Part shown: positions 11,560-20,548 of the stretch, piece after piece
Numbering within the stretch: position 1 is the stretch's first letter
Layout: each line of letters opens with the position of its first letter
Assembly (NCBI RefSeq): GCF_008642315.1
Contig: NZ_CP029192.1
Span: 6,200,001-6,264,000, forward strand
Reading direction: 5' to 3'
Length of the DNA: 64,000 nucleotides
Source: Streptomyces venezuelae
GTDB taxonomy: Bacteria > Actinomycetota > Actinomycetes > Streptomycetales > Streptomycetaceae
The notes under the pieces: model-generated
The model's input: the letters and a program-made list of their open reading frames with translations, nothing else
Database searches by the model: none
Told to the model about the DNA's origin: nothing
Position numbers and translations under genes: made by a program

Positions 11560-14102
11560 TGAATAAAAGGAATATGACGCACATATCGGAGAGCGAGAAC
11601 GCGGTGCCGGACACGCCGGTGTGGACGGGGGACTGGGTCGCCGAGCGGCTCGGGGTCGGCCTCGACGGCGACGAGACGCTGCGCGGCATGCTCGGCCTCG
11701 CCCTGCGCCGCAACCCCAAGCGGGCTCACCTCCTGGTCTCCAACGTCCTGGGCAAGCACGTCCCGCAGCTCCCTTCGGTCGTGTACGCGGCCGGGCGCGA
11801 CCTCGGCGTCCGGGTGCGGGACCTCCTCGGCGACGAGGAGGCCGCGCGCGCCGTCGTCCTCGGCTACGCGGAGACCGCGACCGGCCTCGGCCACGCCGTC
11901 GCCGACGGCGTCGCCCTCGCCCCCTACCTGCACTCCACCCGGCGCCCCGTCGAGGGCGTCGAGCGCGCGGGCGGCTTCGAGGAGTCCCACTCGCACGCCA
12001 CCTCGCACCTGCTGCTGCCCGAGGACCCCTGGCTGCTCGCCGGGGACGGGCCGCTCGTCCTCGTCGACGACGAGTTCTCCACCGGCAACACCGTCCTGAA
12101 CACCGTGCGCGCCCTCCACGAGCGCTTCCCCCGCGGGCGGTACGTCATCGTGGCGCTCGTCGACATGCGCTCGCCCGAGGACCAGGGGCGGCTCGCCGAC
12201 TTCGCCCGGGAGATCGGCGCGCGCGTCGACCTCGTCGCGGCCGCGTCCGGGACGGTGCGGCTGCCCGACGGCGTCCTGGAGAAGGGCCAGGCGCTGGTCG
12301 CCGAGCACGAGGGCGGGTCAGGGAGCGCCGCCGTCCCGCAGCCGCGGGGGGAGCGCGGTCCGGTCGACCGCGTCGAACTCGGCTGGCCCGCGGGCGTTCC
12401 CGACGGCGGACGGCACGGCTTCACGCCCGCGCACCGCGCGGCCCTCGACGCGGCCCTGCCCGGCATGGCGGCCCGGATCGCGGACGCGCTGCCCGACAGC
12501 GCGCGCGGCGGCAGCGGCCGCGTGCTCGTCCTCGGCTTCGAAGAGCTGATGTACGCCCCGCTGGCGCTCGGCGTCGAGCTGGAACGCCGGACCGGGGCGG
12601 AGGTGCGGTTCTCCACCACGACCCGCTCGCCCGTCCTCGCCGTGGACGACCCCGGCTACGCGATACGCACCCGCCTCGCCTTCCCCGCGCACGACGAGCC
12701 CGCCGACGGACCCGGCACGCGGTACGCGTACAACGTCGCGGGCGCCGGCTTCGACGCGATCGTCGCCGTCGTGGACTCGGTCGCCGACACGCCCGAACTG
12801 CACGCCCGGGGAGGGCTGTTGGCGCAGCTGTCCGCACACACCGGACGCGTCCTGCTTGCGGTGGTCCCGTCGTACGTACCCGAGTACGCGTCTGAGCGCA
12901 TCCCTGAACACGTGCCCGAGCAGGTTCCTGAAAGGTCCCGCATGCTTCCCGAGCCACTCCGTGGCCCCGCCTTCTCCTCGTACGCGCCCGAAGACGTCGG
13001 CTGGCTGCTCCAGGACCTCTCGGACGTGACGCTCGAAGCGCCCACGGAGGAACGCGAGGAGGCGATACAGAGCGGCGGCGCGCACTACGCCGAGTCGCTG
13101 CCCGTCGAGTACCAGCCGAGCGAGCGCTACCAGGAGCTGTTCCGCGCCGCGCTCGACACATCCGCCGCCCGCATCGCGCAGGCCGTCGGAACCGTCACCG
13201 AGACCGTGCTCGCGGAGCGGTCCCCGCGTCCGGTCCTCGTCTCCCTGGCCCGCGCGGGCACCCCCGTCGGCGTTCTGATGCGGCGCTGGGCCGCGCACCG
13301 GCACGGCCTCGACCTGCCGCACTACGCCGTGTCGATCGTCCGCGGCCGCGGCATCGACGCCAACGCCCTGCGCTGGCTCGCCGCCCACCACGACCCGGCC
13401 GACGTCGTCTTCGTCGACGGCTGGACCGGCAAGGGCGCGATCACCCGCGAACTGGCCGACGCGGTAAGGGAGTTCGAGGAGTCGGGCGGCCCCGCGGGCT
13501 TCAGCCCGGAGATCGCCGTGCTCGCCGACCCCGGCTCGTGCGTGCGCACCTACGGCACCCGCGAGGACTTCCTCATCCCCTCCGCCTGCCTCAACTCCAC
13601 GGTCTCCGGCCTGATTTCACGTACCGTCCTGCGCGCGGACCTGGTCGGCCCCGACGACTTCCACGGCGGCAAGTTCTACCGCGAGCTCGCCGACGCCGAC
13701 GTGTCCGTGCACTTCGTCGACGCGGTCGCCGCGCGCTTCGACGAGGTGACCGACGCGGTGGACGTACGCGTCAAGGAACTGCTCTCGGCCGACCGCGCGC
13801 CCACCTGGGAGGGCTGGGCCGCCGTCGAGCGGATCAGCGAGGAGTACGGCATCCACGACGTGAACCTCGTCAAGCCGGGCGTCGGCGAGACGACGCGCGT
13901 GCTGCTGCGCCGCGTGCCCTGGAAGATCCTGGCCCGCAAGGGGGCGGGCGCGGACCTCGACCACGTGCGCCTGCTCGCCGAGCAGCGGGGCGTGCCGGTG
14001 GAGGAGGTCGACGAACTCCCGTACACCTGCGTCGGGTTGATCCACCCCCAGTACACGCGCGGCGCGACGGGCGCGGACGGCAAGGCGGTGACGTCCCGAT
14101 GA
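11559..14102 (+). CDS. PRTase-TRSP-StiP-Pelota fusion protein of the Ter module
   Basis: An uninterrupted 847-residue frame joins two proteins usually described separately. Residues 1 to about 240 form a phosphoribosyltransferase with the PRPP motif VLVDDEFSTGNT near 166-177. Residues about 300-440 form the TRSP domain, with the naming motif TTRSP near 351. A linker of VPE-type repeats follows. From about residue 462 the StiP-type PRTase/cysteine-protease-like region begins (VSLARAGTPVG, VSIVRGRGID, VFVDGWTGKGAIT), and residues about 768-830 form a Pelota-like RNA-binding domain. An in-frame ATG at 12942 with AAAGG six bases upstream could start StiP on its own. The first start is coupled to the CitE stop; ATG 11574 is an alternative. 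Confidence 0.85.
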   Translation: MNKRNMTHISESENAVPDTPVWTGDWVAERLGVGLDGDETLRGMLGLALRRNPKRAHLLVSNVLGKHVPQLPSVVYAAGRDLGVRVRDLLGDEEAARAVVLGYAETATGLGHAVADGVALAPYLHSTRRPVEGVERAGGFEESHSHATSHLLLPEDPWLLAGDGPLVLVDDEFSTGNTVLNTVRALHERFPRGRYVIVALVDMRSPEDQGRLADFAREIGARVDLVAAASGTVRLPDGVLEKGQALVAEHEGGSGSAAVPQPRGERGPVDRVELGWPAGVPDGGRHGFTPAHRAALDAALPGMAARIADALPDSARGGSGRVLVLGFEELMYAPLALGVELERRTGAEVRFSTTTRSPVLAVDDPGYAIRTRLAFPAHDEPADGPGTRYAYNVAGAGFDAIVAVVDSVADTPELHARGGLLAQLSAHTGRVLLAVVPSYVPEYASERIPEHVPEQVPERSRMLPEPLRGPAFSSYAPEDVGWLLQDLSDVTLEAPTEEREEAIQSGGAHYAESLPVEYQPSERYQELFRAALDTSAARIAQAVGTVTETVLAERSPRPVLVSLARAGTPVGVLMRRWAAHRHGLDLPHYAVSIVRGRGIDANALRWLAAHHDPADVVFVDGWTGKGAITRELADAVREFEESGGPAGFSPEIAVLADPGSCVRTYGTREDFLIPSACLNSTVSGLISRTVLRADLVGPDDFHGGKFYRELADADVSVHFVDAVAARFDEVTDAVDVRVKELLSADRAPTWEGWAAVERISEEYGIHDVNLVKPGVGETTRVLLRRVPWKILARKGAGADLDHVRLLAEQRGVPVEEVDELPYTCVGLIHPQYTRGATGADGKAVTSR

Positions 14103-14914
14103 CCGCGACCCGAATCGTCGCCAGCGACCTCGACCGCACCCTCATCTACTCCGCCGCCGCGCTCGGCCTGACCATGCCGGACGCACAGGCGCCGCGGCTG
14201 CTCTGCGTCGAGGTGTACGAGGGCAAGCCGCTGTCGTACGTCACCGAGACCGCCGCCGGGCTCCTCGACGAGCTGGCCCGCACGGCCATCTTCGTGCCGA
14301 CCACGACGCGCACGCGCGAACAGTACGGGCGCATCCATCTCCCCGGGCCCGCGCCGAAGTTCGCGGTCTGCGCCAACGGCGGGCACCTGCTCGTCGACGG
14401 CGTCTCCGACCCCGACTGGCAGGCGACGGTCGCGCGCCGCCTCGCCGCGGAGTGCGCGACGCTCGACGAGGTCCGCGCGCATCTCGTGCGCACCGCCGAT
14501 CCCGCCTGGCTGCTCAAGGAACGCGTCGCCGAGGACCTCTTCGCGTACCTCGTCGTCGATCGGGAGCTCCTGCCCGAGGAGTGGGTCAAGGAGCTCGCCG
14601 TCTGGGCGGAGGAGCGGGGCTGGACGGTCTCGCTCCAGGGCCGCAAGCTGTACGCCGTACCGAAGCCGCTCACCAAGAGCGCGGCCGTGCGGGAGGTCGC
14701 GCGGCGCGCCGGGGCCGAGGAGATCCTCGCCGCGGGCGACTCGCTGCTCGACGCGGACCTGCTGCTCGCGGCGGACCGCTCCTGGCGGCCGGGGCACGGG
14801 GAGCTCGCGGACACGGGGTTCGTGGCGGCGGGGCTCACGGTGCTTCCGGAGCGGGGGATCGCGGCGGGGGAGAAGATCGCCGGAGCGTTCCTGTCGGCGG
14901 TGGGGCCCCAGTAG
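14099..14914 (+). CDS. HAD-superfamily phosphatase of the Ter module
   Basis: A 271-residue HAD hydrolase. The nucleophile motif ASDLDRTL places the catalytic aspartates at residues 10 and 12; NGGHLLVDG is the second motif region, KPLTKSAAV supplies the lysine, and AAGDSLLDADLLL supplies the acidic motif IV. The ATG overlaps the preceding stop (ATGA, 14099-14102), so it is translationally coupled. It probably dephosphorylates the product of the PRTase step in the predicted Ter nucleoside-like metabolite pathway. Confidence 0.88.
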   Translation: MTATRIVASDLDRTLIYSAAALGLTMPDAQAPRLLCVEVYEGKPLSYVTETAAGLLDELARTAIFVPTTTRTREQYGRIHLPGPAPKFAVCANGGHLLVDGVSDPDWQATVARRLAAECATLDEVRAHLVRTADPAWLLKERVAEDLFAYLVVDRELLPEEWVKELAVWAEERGWTVSLQGRKLYAVPKPLTKSAAVREVARRAGAEEILAAGDSLLDADLLLAADRSWRPGHGELADTGFVAAGLTVLPERGIAAGEKIAGAFLSAVGPQ

Positions 14915-14923
14915 CCTGGGGCC

Positions 14924-15151
14924 ATGCCTCGTTATGAGTACCGGTGCCGGTCCTGTGGTGACACGTTCGAGCTGTCGCGTCCGATGGCGGAGTCGGGGGC
15001 GCCGGCGGAGTGCCCTGCGGGGCACGCGGACACGGTGAAGCTCCTTTCCGCGGTGGCGGTGGGCGGTTCCGCGTCGTCCCCGTCGTCCTCGTCCGCGCCT
15101 GCGGCCGGCGGTGGCGGCGGTGGGTGTTGTGGGGGCGGTTGCTGCGGCTGA
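14924..15151 (+). CDS. FmdB-type zinc ribbon small protein
   Basis: A 75-residue protein beginning MPRYEYRCRSCGDTFEL, the standard FmdB/CxxC zinc-ribbon opening, with a second C-x4-H site (AECPAGH). After the ribbon comes a Ser-rich linker and a C-terminal Gly/Cys tail (CCGGGCC), a metal-binding-looking addition common in Streptomyces FmdB proteins. It starts ten bases after the HAD stop. Function is unknown; formamide-related naming is historical. Confidence 0.85.
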   Translation: MPRYEYRCRSCGDTFELSRPMAESGAPAECPAGHADTVKLLSAVAVGGSASSPSSSSAPAAGGGGGGCCGGGCCG

Positions 15152-15179
15152 GGTGGTGAGCTGCGGGTCCGTCTCGGCT

Positions 15180-15355
15180 GGTCGCGCAGTTCCCCGCGCC
15201 CCTAGGTGGTCCGTCCTGGCCTGCGCCGCAGCTGCGCCCCTAGGTGGTCCGTCCTGGCCCGCGCCGCAGCTGCGCCGCTAGGTGGTCCGTCCTGGCCCGC
15301 GCCGCAGCTGCGCCGCTAGGTGGTCCGTCCTGGCCCGCGCCGCAGTCGCGCCCCC
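15180..15355. repeat. Dispersed repeat core plus four 38-bp tandem copies
   Basis: Positions 15180-15203 carry one copy of the 24-base element also clustered at 45733-46178 (contains GCGCAGTTCCCCGCGCCCCT). Immediately after come four tandem 38-base units beginning AGGTGGTCCGTCCTGGCC at 15204, 15242, 15280 and 15318; units 2 and 3 are identical. The array fills the gap between the convergent FmdB and kdgK genes. Confidence 0.9.
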
Positions 15356-15390
15356 AAGGGGCCGCCCTGTTCCGCGCCGCAGTCGTCGGG

Positions 15391-16365
15391 TCAGCGGACC
15401 ACCGTGCCCGCTGCCGCCGTCAGCAGGGGGAGTTCCGATCTCGTGGGGGCTCCCTCCCAGTCGCCCCGGGAGGCCACCGCGAACGCGCCCGTGGTGACGG
15501 CGCGGTCCAGTCGGGTCGCCACGTCCGCGTCGTCGAGCAGCGCCGACAAGTAGCCGGCCACGAACGCGTCGCCCGCTCCCACCGCGTCCACCGCCTGGAC
15601 CTGCCGTGCCGGGGAGTGCAGCGTGTCGTCGGCCGTGTGGACCGTCGCGCCGCGGGCGCCGAGCTTGACCACGAGTTCGCGGATTCCCCCGGACAGGAGG
15701 GACTTCTCCGACTCGGAATCGGGGGAGGGGGTCGGGAGGCACAGGGGGAGCTCGTCGTCGGAGGCGATGAGTACGTCGACGTAGGGGAGCCACCCGCGGA
15801 GTTCCGTCGCCGCTTCGTCCGCACTCCACAGGCGGGAGCGGAAGTTGACGTCCAGGCAGACCTGCGTGCCGTGGTCGCGGGCGAGCCGCAGCGCGCGTCG
15901 GCAGGCCTCCGCCGCCGACGGGCCGAGGGCCGGGGTGATGCCGGTGAGGTGCAGGACGCGCGGCGCCCCGCCCGCGAACGCCGCGTCCACGGCGGCGGGC
16001 GTCAGGCGTGAACCCGCCGAGCCCGCGCGGTAGTAGTGCACGCGGGTCACATCGGGCAGCCGAGGCTCGAAGAGGAGCAGACCCGTCGGCACCGACGGAT
16101 CCCGCGTGGCGGCGCCGACGTCGACGCCCTCCGCGCGCAGCGTGCGCAGCACCAGCTCGCCGGCCTCGTCGTCACCGACCGCCCCCGCCCAGCGGACGGC
16201 GTGGCCGAGGCGCGACAGGCCGATGGCGACGTTGCTCTCGGCCCCGGCGATGGACACGTCCATGGTGCCGCCCAGCTTGAGGGGGCCGCCGCCGCGCAGG
16301 GCCATCATGGTCTCGCCGAGGGTGAGGACGTCGGGGGCAGCGGGGGCGTGCGGAGTGTGGGTCAT
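15391..16365 (-). CDS. kdgK: 2-keto-3-deoxygluconate kinase (PfkB family)
   Basis: A 324-residue ribokinase-fold sugar kinase. The N-terminal VLTLGETMMALR and AGAESNVAIGLSRLG are the substrate-lid motifs of KDG kinases. The PfkB signature VDAVGAGDAF lies near 259-268 with the catalytic base Asp266. It phosphorylates KDG to KDPG with ATP. Its start overlaps the stop of the upstream KDPG aldolase (ATGA, 16362-16365), so the two enzymes form a coupled unit that finishes Entner-Doudoroff or hexuronate catabolism. No dehydratase is present in the window. Confidence 0.88.
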   Translation of the reverse strand: MTHTPHAPAAPDVLTLGETMMALRGGGPLKLGGTMDVSIAGAESNVAIGLSRLGHAVRWAGAVGDDEAGELVLRTLRAEGVDVGAATRDPSVPTGLLLFEPRLPDVTRVHYYRAGSAGSRLTPAAVDAAFAGGAPRVLHLTGITPALGPSAAEACRRALRLARDHGTQVCLDVNFRSRLWSADEAATELRGWLPYVDVLIASDDELPLCLPTPSPDSESEKSLLSGGIRELVVKLGARGATVHTADDTLHSPARQVQAVDAVGAGDAFVAGYLSALLDDADVATRLDRAVTTGAFAVASRGDWEGAPTRSELPLLTAAAGTVVR

Positions 16366-17012
16366 CGGGGCGTCGCCTTCTCCGTCACCTGGACGAACTC
16401 CGCCGCCCGCGCGCGCAGCTCGTTCAGGTCGCCGCCGTCGGCCGCGTCGCCGATCAGCGGCGAGCCGACGCCCACCGCGACCGCGCCGAGCTCCAGATAC
16501 GCCTCCGCGGCCACCGCGTCCACGCCGCCGACCGGTACGAACGGGACGTCCGGGAACGGGGCGCGCAACGCCTTGAGGTAGCTCGGCCCGCCCATCGCCG
16601 ACGCGGGGAAGATCTTCAGCGCCGTCACGCCCGCCGCCCGGGCCGCGATCACATCGGTGGGCGTGAGGACGCCGCCGAGCACCGGAAGGCCGAGCCGGAC
16701 TGCCTCGTCGACGCCCTCACCGAGACCGGGCGTGACGATCAGGTTGGCGCCCGCGTCGGCCGCCCGGCGCGCGTCGTCGGCGGTCAGGACCGTCCCCGCG
16801 CCGAGCCAGGCCTCCGCGCCCAGCTCGGCCCGCGCCCGCCGCAGCACGCCGAGCGCGTCGGCGCCGCTGAGGGAGACCTCGACGAGAGGGACGCCGGACT
16901 CCACGAGCGTCATGACCGTACGGAAGGAGGCGTCGGGGTCGGAGCCGCGCACGATGGCGACGAGGCGCCGCGCCCGGAGAGCCGCGGGAAAGACCGAGGA
17001 AGAGTCGAGCAT
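16362..17012 (-). CDS. eda: KDPG/KHG aldolase
   Basis: A 216-residue class I aldolase that splits 2-keto-3-deoxy-6-phosphogluconate into pyruvate and glyceraldehyde 3-phosphate. Glu45 in VEVSLSG and the Schiff-base Lys133 in ALKIFPAS fall at the same positions as in E. coli Eda. GAGTVLT and VPVGGVD provide the phosphate-binding loops. It is the first gene of the eda-kdgK pair, with no regulator adjacent. Confidence 0.9.
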   Translation of the reverse strand: MLDSSSVFPAALRARRLVAIVRGSDPDASFRTVMTLVESGVPLVEVSLSGADALGVLRRARAELGAEAWLGAGTVLTADDARRAADAGANLIVTPGLGEGVDEAVRLGLPVLGGVLTPTDVIAARAAGVTALKIFPASAMGGPSYLKALRAPFPDVPFVPVGGVDAVAAEAYLELGAVAVGVGSPLIGDAADGGDLNELRARAAEFVQVTEKATPR

Positions 17013-17035
17013 CTCCCCACATTCGCACAGCCGTT

Positions 17036-17572
17036 TCAGCCGGCGTGATCCGGGTGGCGCGCCTTCCAGTAGGGGTTGTCGGGCGAGAGACCGCCGCTGA
17101 CCCTGCCGTACATCCCGAAGACCATGAGCAGCAGCCCCACCACGAAGCTGAAGAGGACGTTCTGCATCCGGAAGGCCAGGATGTTCTGGCTCCGGTCCAG
17201 CAGGGCGAGGTTGACGAAGCCGCTGACCACGAACAGGATCCCCAGGACCATGTTCAGGGTCGAGGCGAAGTTGCCGCCGATCACCATGCCGACCAGGAGC
17301 AGCAGCCCGACGGCGATCGACAGGACGCTGAGGGCACCGTTCGTACTGAGTCCGGCGACCGTGTCGCCCCGCGTGTCGAAGAATCCGATCTTGTCGATGA
17401 GGCCGAGAACGCCGAACGCGAGCAGGACGAGCCCCATCAGCCCCGCGCCCGCGCGGTAGACCTGGTTCAGCCGGTGGTCGACGGGCAGGTGCTCGTCGAG
17501 CGTGATGCGGCGCCGCTCACGGCGTTTCCGCTGCCCCCGCTTCGTCCCCGGATGAAGCACATGTGTGGCCAT
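17036..17572 (-). CDS. DUF4383 family membrane protein
   Basis: A 178-residue protein starting at ATG 17572 behind GGAGG. The N-terminus is strongly basic (KRGQRKRRERRR), followed by DHRLNQVYRAGAG and four transmembrane segments, the pattern of actinobacterial DUF4383 proteins. Function is unknown. It lies 23 bases downstream of the eda start, on the same strand and upstream of it in transcription order, so co-transcription is possible but not shown. Confidence 0.8.
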   Translation of the reverse strand: MATHVLHPGTKRGQRKRRERRRITLDEHLPVDHRLNQVYRAGAGLMGLVLLAFGVLGLIDKIGFFDTRGDTVAGLSTNGALSVLSIAVGLLLLVGMVIGGNFASTLNMVLGILFVVSGFVNLALLDRSQNILAFRMQNVLFSFVVGLLLMVFGMYGRVSGGLSPDNPYWKARHPDHAG

Positions 17573-17683
17573 GGCCGCCTCCTGGTGCGTACGTGACTCG
17601 CACGTGACTCCAGGATCCGTCCGTACGGGGCCTCCTGCCACACGTAGGCGTGCGCGTCGGCCCGGGTGCGGACCCGGGACCCG

Positions 17684-19096
17684 TCAGGCGCCCTGCCCCC
17701 GCTCCTCCCGTATCTGCGCGACCACGCGCGCCACGGTCGTGCGGACCGCCTCGGTCTCGGTCAGGAAGTGCCAGTAGTCGGGGTGGCGGCCCTCCAGGGA
17801 CGCCACCGCGCGGTCCAGGCGCGCCACGGACTCGTCGAGCGGCCGGGCGTGGCGCTGCTCGGGCGTCTGGCGTCCCGCCATCGCCAGGCGCTGCGCGTCC
17901 CGGATCGCGAAGCGGGTGCGCTCGATCTCCTGCTGCGGGTCCTTGGACACCGCGTTGAGCCGCTGGAGACGGTCGCCGGCCGCCGACACCGCCTCGTCCG
18001 TCGTGTTCAGCAGCGCCCGGACCGTGGACAGCCGCGAGGTGGCGTCGGGCCAGCGCTGCTCGGCGCGCGCCTGCTGGGCCTCCTTCAGCTTGGCCTCGGC
18101 CTGGCGCACGTTCTCCGCGGCCTGGTCGGGGACGTGCTGCAGGTCCTGCCAGCACGCGGCGGTGAAGCGGCGCCGCAGCTCGCTGAGGACGGGGTCGACC
18201 TGGCCCGTGCGGGTCGTCAGGGCTTGCGCGCGGGTACGCAGCGAGACCAGGCGGCGGTCGATCTCGGCGGCCCGCTCGGGCAGCCGCTCGGCCTCGGCGC
18301 GCACGGCCTCCGCGTCGCGCAGGACGCGGTCGGCGCGCTGCAGCGTCTCCGGTACGCCGTGGCGGCCCGCGCCCTGGTTGAGCTTGGTCAGCTCGGGGCC
18401 GAGGGCCGCGAGGCGGGCGGCGAGGTCGTCGGCCTTCAGGCCGGCCGCGCGCACGGAGTCGAGGGCGTTGCTGGCGGCGAGCAGCGTCTGGCGGGCCCGC
18501 TCCACGGCGGGGGCGAGCCGGGCGAGCTGGGTCTCCGCCTTGTCGAGCAGCGGCCCGAGCCCCTGCTGGAAACGTTCCAGGTCCTGCTTGGCCTTGCCGA
18601 GCTCCGTCTTCGCGGCGGTGAGCTCGGTCCTCGCGCGGGCCGCGACGGAGGACTCCAGGTCGTCCCGGTCCAGGTCATGGGCGTCCACCGCGCTGATGTA
18701 CTGGTGGCTGACCTCGTCGATGCGGTGCCCGATCGCCTCGAAGTCGGAGACGGCGCGCTGGGCCGCGGGCGAGGAGTCGACGGCGACGATCGTCTCGATG
18801 GAGATGCGGAGGTCGCGCTGGGCGGTGTCCAACTCGTAGAAGGCCGCGGCGGCGGCGTCCTTCGCCGCCTGCGCCTCGGCCCGCAGGCTCTCGCCGCGCC
18901 CCCCGAACCAGCGCCGGGTGCCGCCGCCCGCGAACGCGGCCGGGACGGCGAGGGCGAGCAGCGGTAGGGAGAGCGTGACGGCGGTGACGAGGGCGAGGGT
19001 GTCACGCAGGGGGCCCGGGCGTGCGCGCCCGCGGGCCGTCGCGCCCCTGATCCCCGCTCTGTCCGGTGTGTACGGCTGCGAAGGTGTCGCCGTCAC
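17684..19096 (-). CDS. Membrane-anchored coiled-coil protein of unknown function
   Basis: A 470-residue protein, GTG start at 19096. After a short basic N-terminus comes one strong transmembrane segment (residues about 35-57). The remaining 400 residues are almost wholly alpha-helical, rich in Ala, Arg, Glu and Leu with heptad-like spacing, so a long extracellular or periplasm-facing coiled coil is likely. No enzyme motif is visible. The GGGTRRWFGGRG segment right after the TM may contact lipid head groups. It may be an envelope structural or stress protein; I do not recognise the family. Confidence 0.7.
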   Translation of the reverse strand: MTATPSQPYTPDRAGIRGATARGRARPGPLRDTLALVTAVTLSLPLLALAVPAAFAGGGTRRWFGGRGESLRAEAQAAKDAAAAAFYELDTAQRDLRISIETIVAVDSSPAAQRAVSDFEAIGHRIDEVSHQYISAVDAHDLDRDDLESSVAARARTELTAAKTELGKAKQDLERFQQGLGPLLDKAETQLARLAPAVERARQTLLAASNALDSVRAAGLKADDLAARLAALGPELTKLNQGAGRHGVPETLQRADRVLRDAEAVRAEAERLPERAAEIDRRLVSLRTRAQALTTRTGQVDPVLSELRRRFTAACWQDLQHVPDQAAENVRQAEAKLKEAQQARAEQRWPDATSRLSTVRALLNTTDEAVSAAGDRLQRLNAVSKDPQQEIERTRFAIRDAQRLAMAGRQTPEQRHARPLDESVARLDRAVASLEGRHPDYWHFLTETEAVRTTVARVVAQIREERGQGA

Positions 19097-19173
19097 TATC
19101 CCTCTCCCGTGCTGTCATCCGCCCTGCCCGGTGTCACATTCTCCCACCGGTTGAAGACGAATACACGGGCCCG

Positions 19174-20037
19174 TTAGTTCGCGCTGCGCACCGTGACTTT
19201 GCCGTCGGCGCTGTGGACGGAGATGTGGTGGGGGCTGCTGTCGTCCCTGGGCACCGACACGTCGACGGCGCTGTCGGAGGTCTCGGTCCGCACGTCGTAC
19301 CGGACGCGCTCGCCGTCCTTCGTCCTCGGCACCGCGATGTCGACGGAGCCGTCCTTGCCACGGGTCTCGACGCGGTCGGGCACGGAGGCCAGCTCCAGGC
19401 GTACGGACCCGTCCTTGGCGTCGACGGCCACGCGCCGCGACGTCACGTCGCGCGCGGTGACGGATCCGTCGGAGCTGCGCAGGTCGAGGCGGCCCTTCAC
19501 CCCCTCGACGGTGATCGACCCGTCGGAACTGTTCAGGTCGAGCGCGGCACCGGCGTCCTTGACGGTGACGGACCCGTCCCGCGTACGCACCTTCATCGCG
19601 TCCCGGAACCCGCTCGCCGTGACACTCCCGTCCCTGTTCTCGACGTTCACGGCGACCCCGCGGGGCACTTCCACGCGGTGCTTGGCCGAGCAGTTGGCGA
19701 TGACTCCGGAGCACGACATGCCGAGCGTGAGCCGGTCGCCGTCCATCTCCCACGTCACCTTGGGGTCCCCGCCGAGCAGAGTCTCCCCGTCGAACCACCG
19801 GGTCACCTGCACGCCCTTGGCACCCTCGCCCGCCGGGACCAGTTCGAGCGAGGAGTCGCTGGACTCGACGGTCAGCGTCTTCCCCGCCAGGGCGAACGTC
19901 CGGTGCTCCGGCTCGGAGTCGTCGTCGGCGTCCGCCCCGCACGCGCCGACGAGCAGGGAGACGGCCACGGTCGCGCCGACGGCGGCGAGGGCGCGGGTGG
20001 CGCGGGCGGCGCGCGAGCGACGGGCGTGGACGGTCAT
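19174..20037 (-). CDS. DUF4097-type beta-repeat lipoprotein
   Basis: A 287-residue exported protein with a signal peptide ending in the lipobox SLLVGAC (lipidated Cys33). The mature protein is a run of short beta strands built on the motif DGSVT/DGSIT, repeated at least six times in residues about 130-230, as in DUF4097/adhesin-like beta-solenoids. It starts at ATG 20037 behind GGGGGAG. Role unknown; an envelope adhesion or sensing role is only an inference. Confidence 0.8.
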   Translation of the reverse strand: MTVHARRSRAARATRALAAVGATVAVSLLVGACGADADDDSEPEHRTFALAGKTLTVESSDSSLELVPAGEGAKGVQVTRWFDGETLLGGDPKVTWEMDGDRLTLGMSCSGVIANCSAKHRVEVPRGVAVNVENRDGSVTASGFRDAMKVRTRDGSVTVKDAGAALDLNSSDGSITVEGVKGRLDLRSSDGSVTARDVTSRRVAVDAKDGSVRLELASVPDRVETRGKDGSVDIAVPRTKDGERVRYDVRTETSDSAVDVSVPRDDSSPHHISVHSADGKVTVRSAN

Positions 20038-20235
20038 GACGGACTCCCCCTGGAATGATCTTGCTCTCTCCCGACAGACTCTACGGAACCGCCCGAGCCG
20101 GGAGGATCCAGGCCGCCGCAGATTCCGAGGTGGGGTTAACCCCCCTGACCGCCCAGCCCGCCACCCTCCCCGCAGCGGCGCAAAAGGGGTTTGCGGGGCA
20201 CTGCCTGCGGCAAGGTAGGCTGTCCACTCGTTCCC

Positions 20236-20307
20236 GGGCGCGTAGCTCAGGGGTAGAGCGCCTCCCTTACAAGGAGGATGTCGGCGGTTCGAAACCGTCC
20301 GCGCCCA
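20236..20307 (+). tRNA. tRNA-Val (anticodon UAC)
   Basis: A complete cloverleaf: acceptor GGGCGCG (20236-20242) pairs with CGCGCCC (20300-20306), D arm around GCTCAGGGGTAGAGC, anticodon stem CCTCC/GGAGG with loop CTTACAA, and T arm GGCGGTTCGAAACCGTC. The anticodon TAC reads Val GUA/GUG codons. CCA is not encoded. The 3' end borders the accessory-looking segment. Confidence 0.95.
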
Positions 20308-20339
20308 CCGGTAGCAAGCAGCAGGTGAAAGCCTGTTTT

Positions 20340-20373
20340 GAGGCCCCCTGACTGTGTTCGGTCAGGGGGCCTC
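20340..20373 (+). terminator. Terminator after tRNA-Val
   Basis: A 13-bp stem: GAGGCCCCCTGAC at 20340-20352 pairs with GTCAGGGGGCCTC at 20361-20373, followed by TTTG. It lies 33 bases past the tRNA. Confidence 0.85.
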
Positions 20374-20548
20374 TTTGCGCTCTGAGTCCACTAACAGTCC
20401 ACATCCCCCGGCGATCATGAGGCGCTCATCACTCGTCCGAGGGACTGGACGGGCGAGACCCTTTGCAAAGAGTCGCTCTCGACGAGGGCTGGCGCGTCTT
20501 CCTACGCGCGCCAGACGCGCGCTCGTGACCTCCTGCGGTGCCCGAGCG

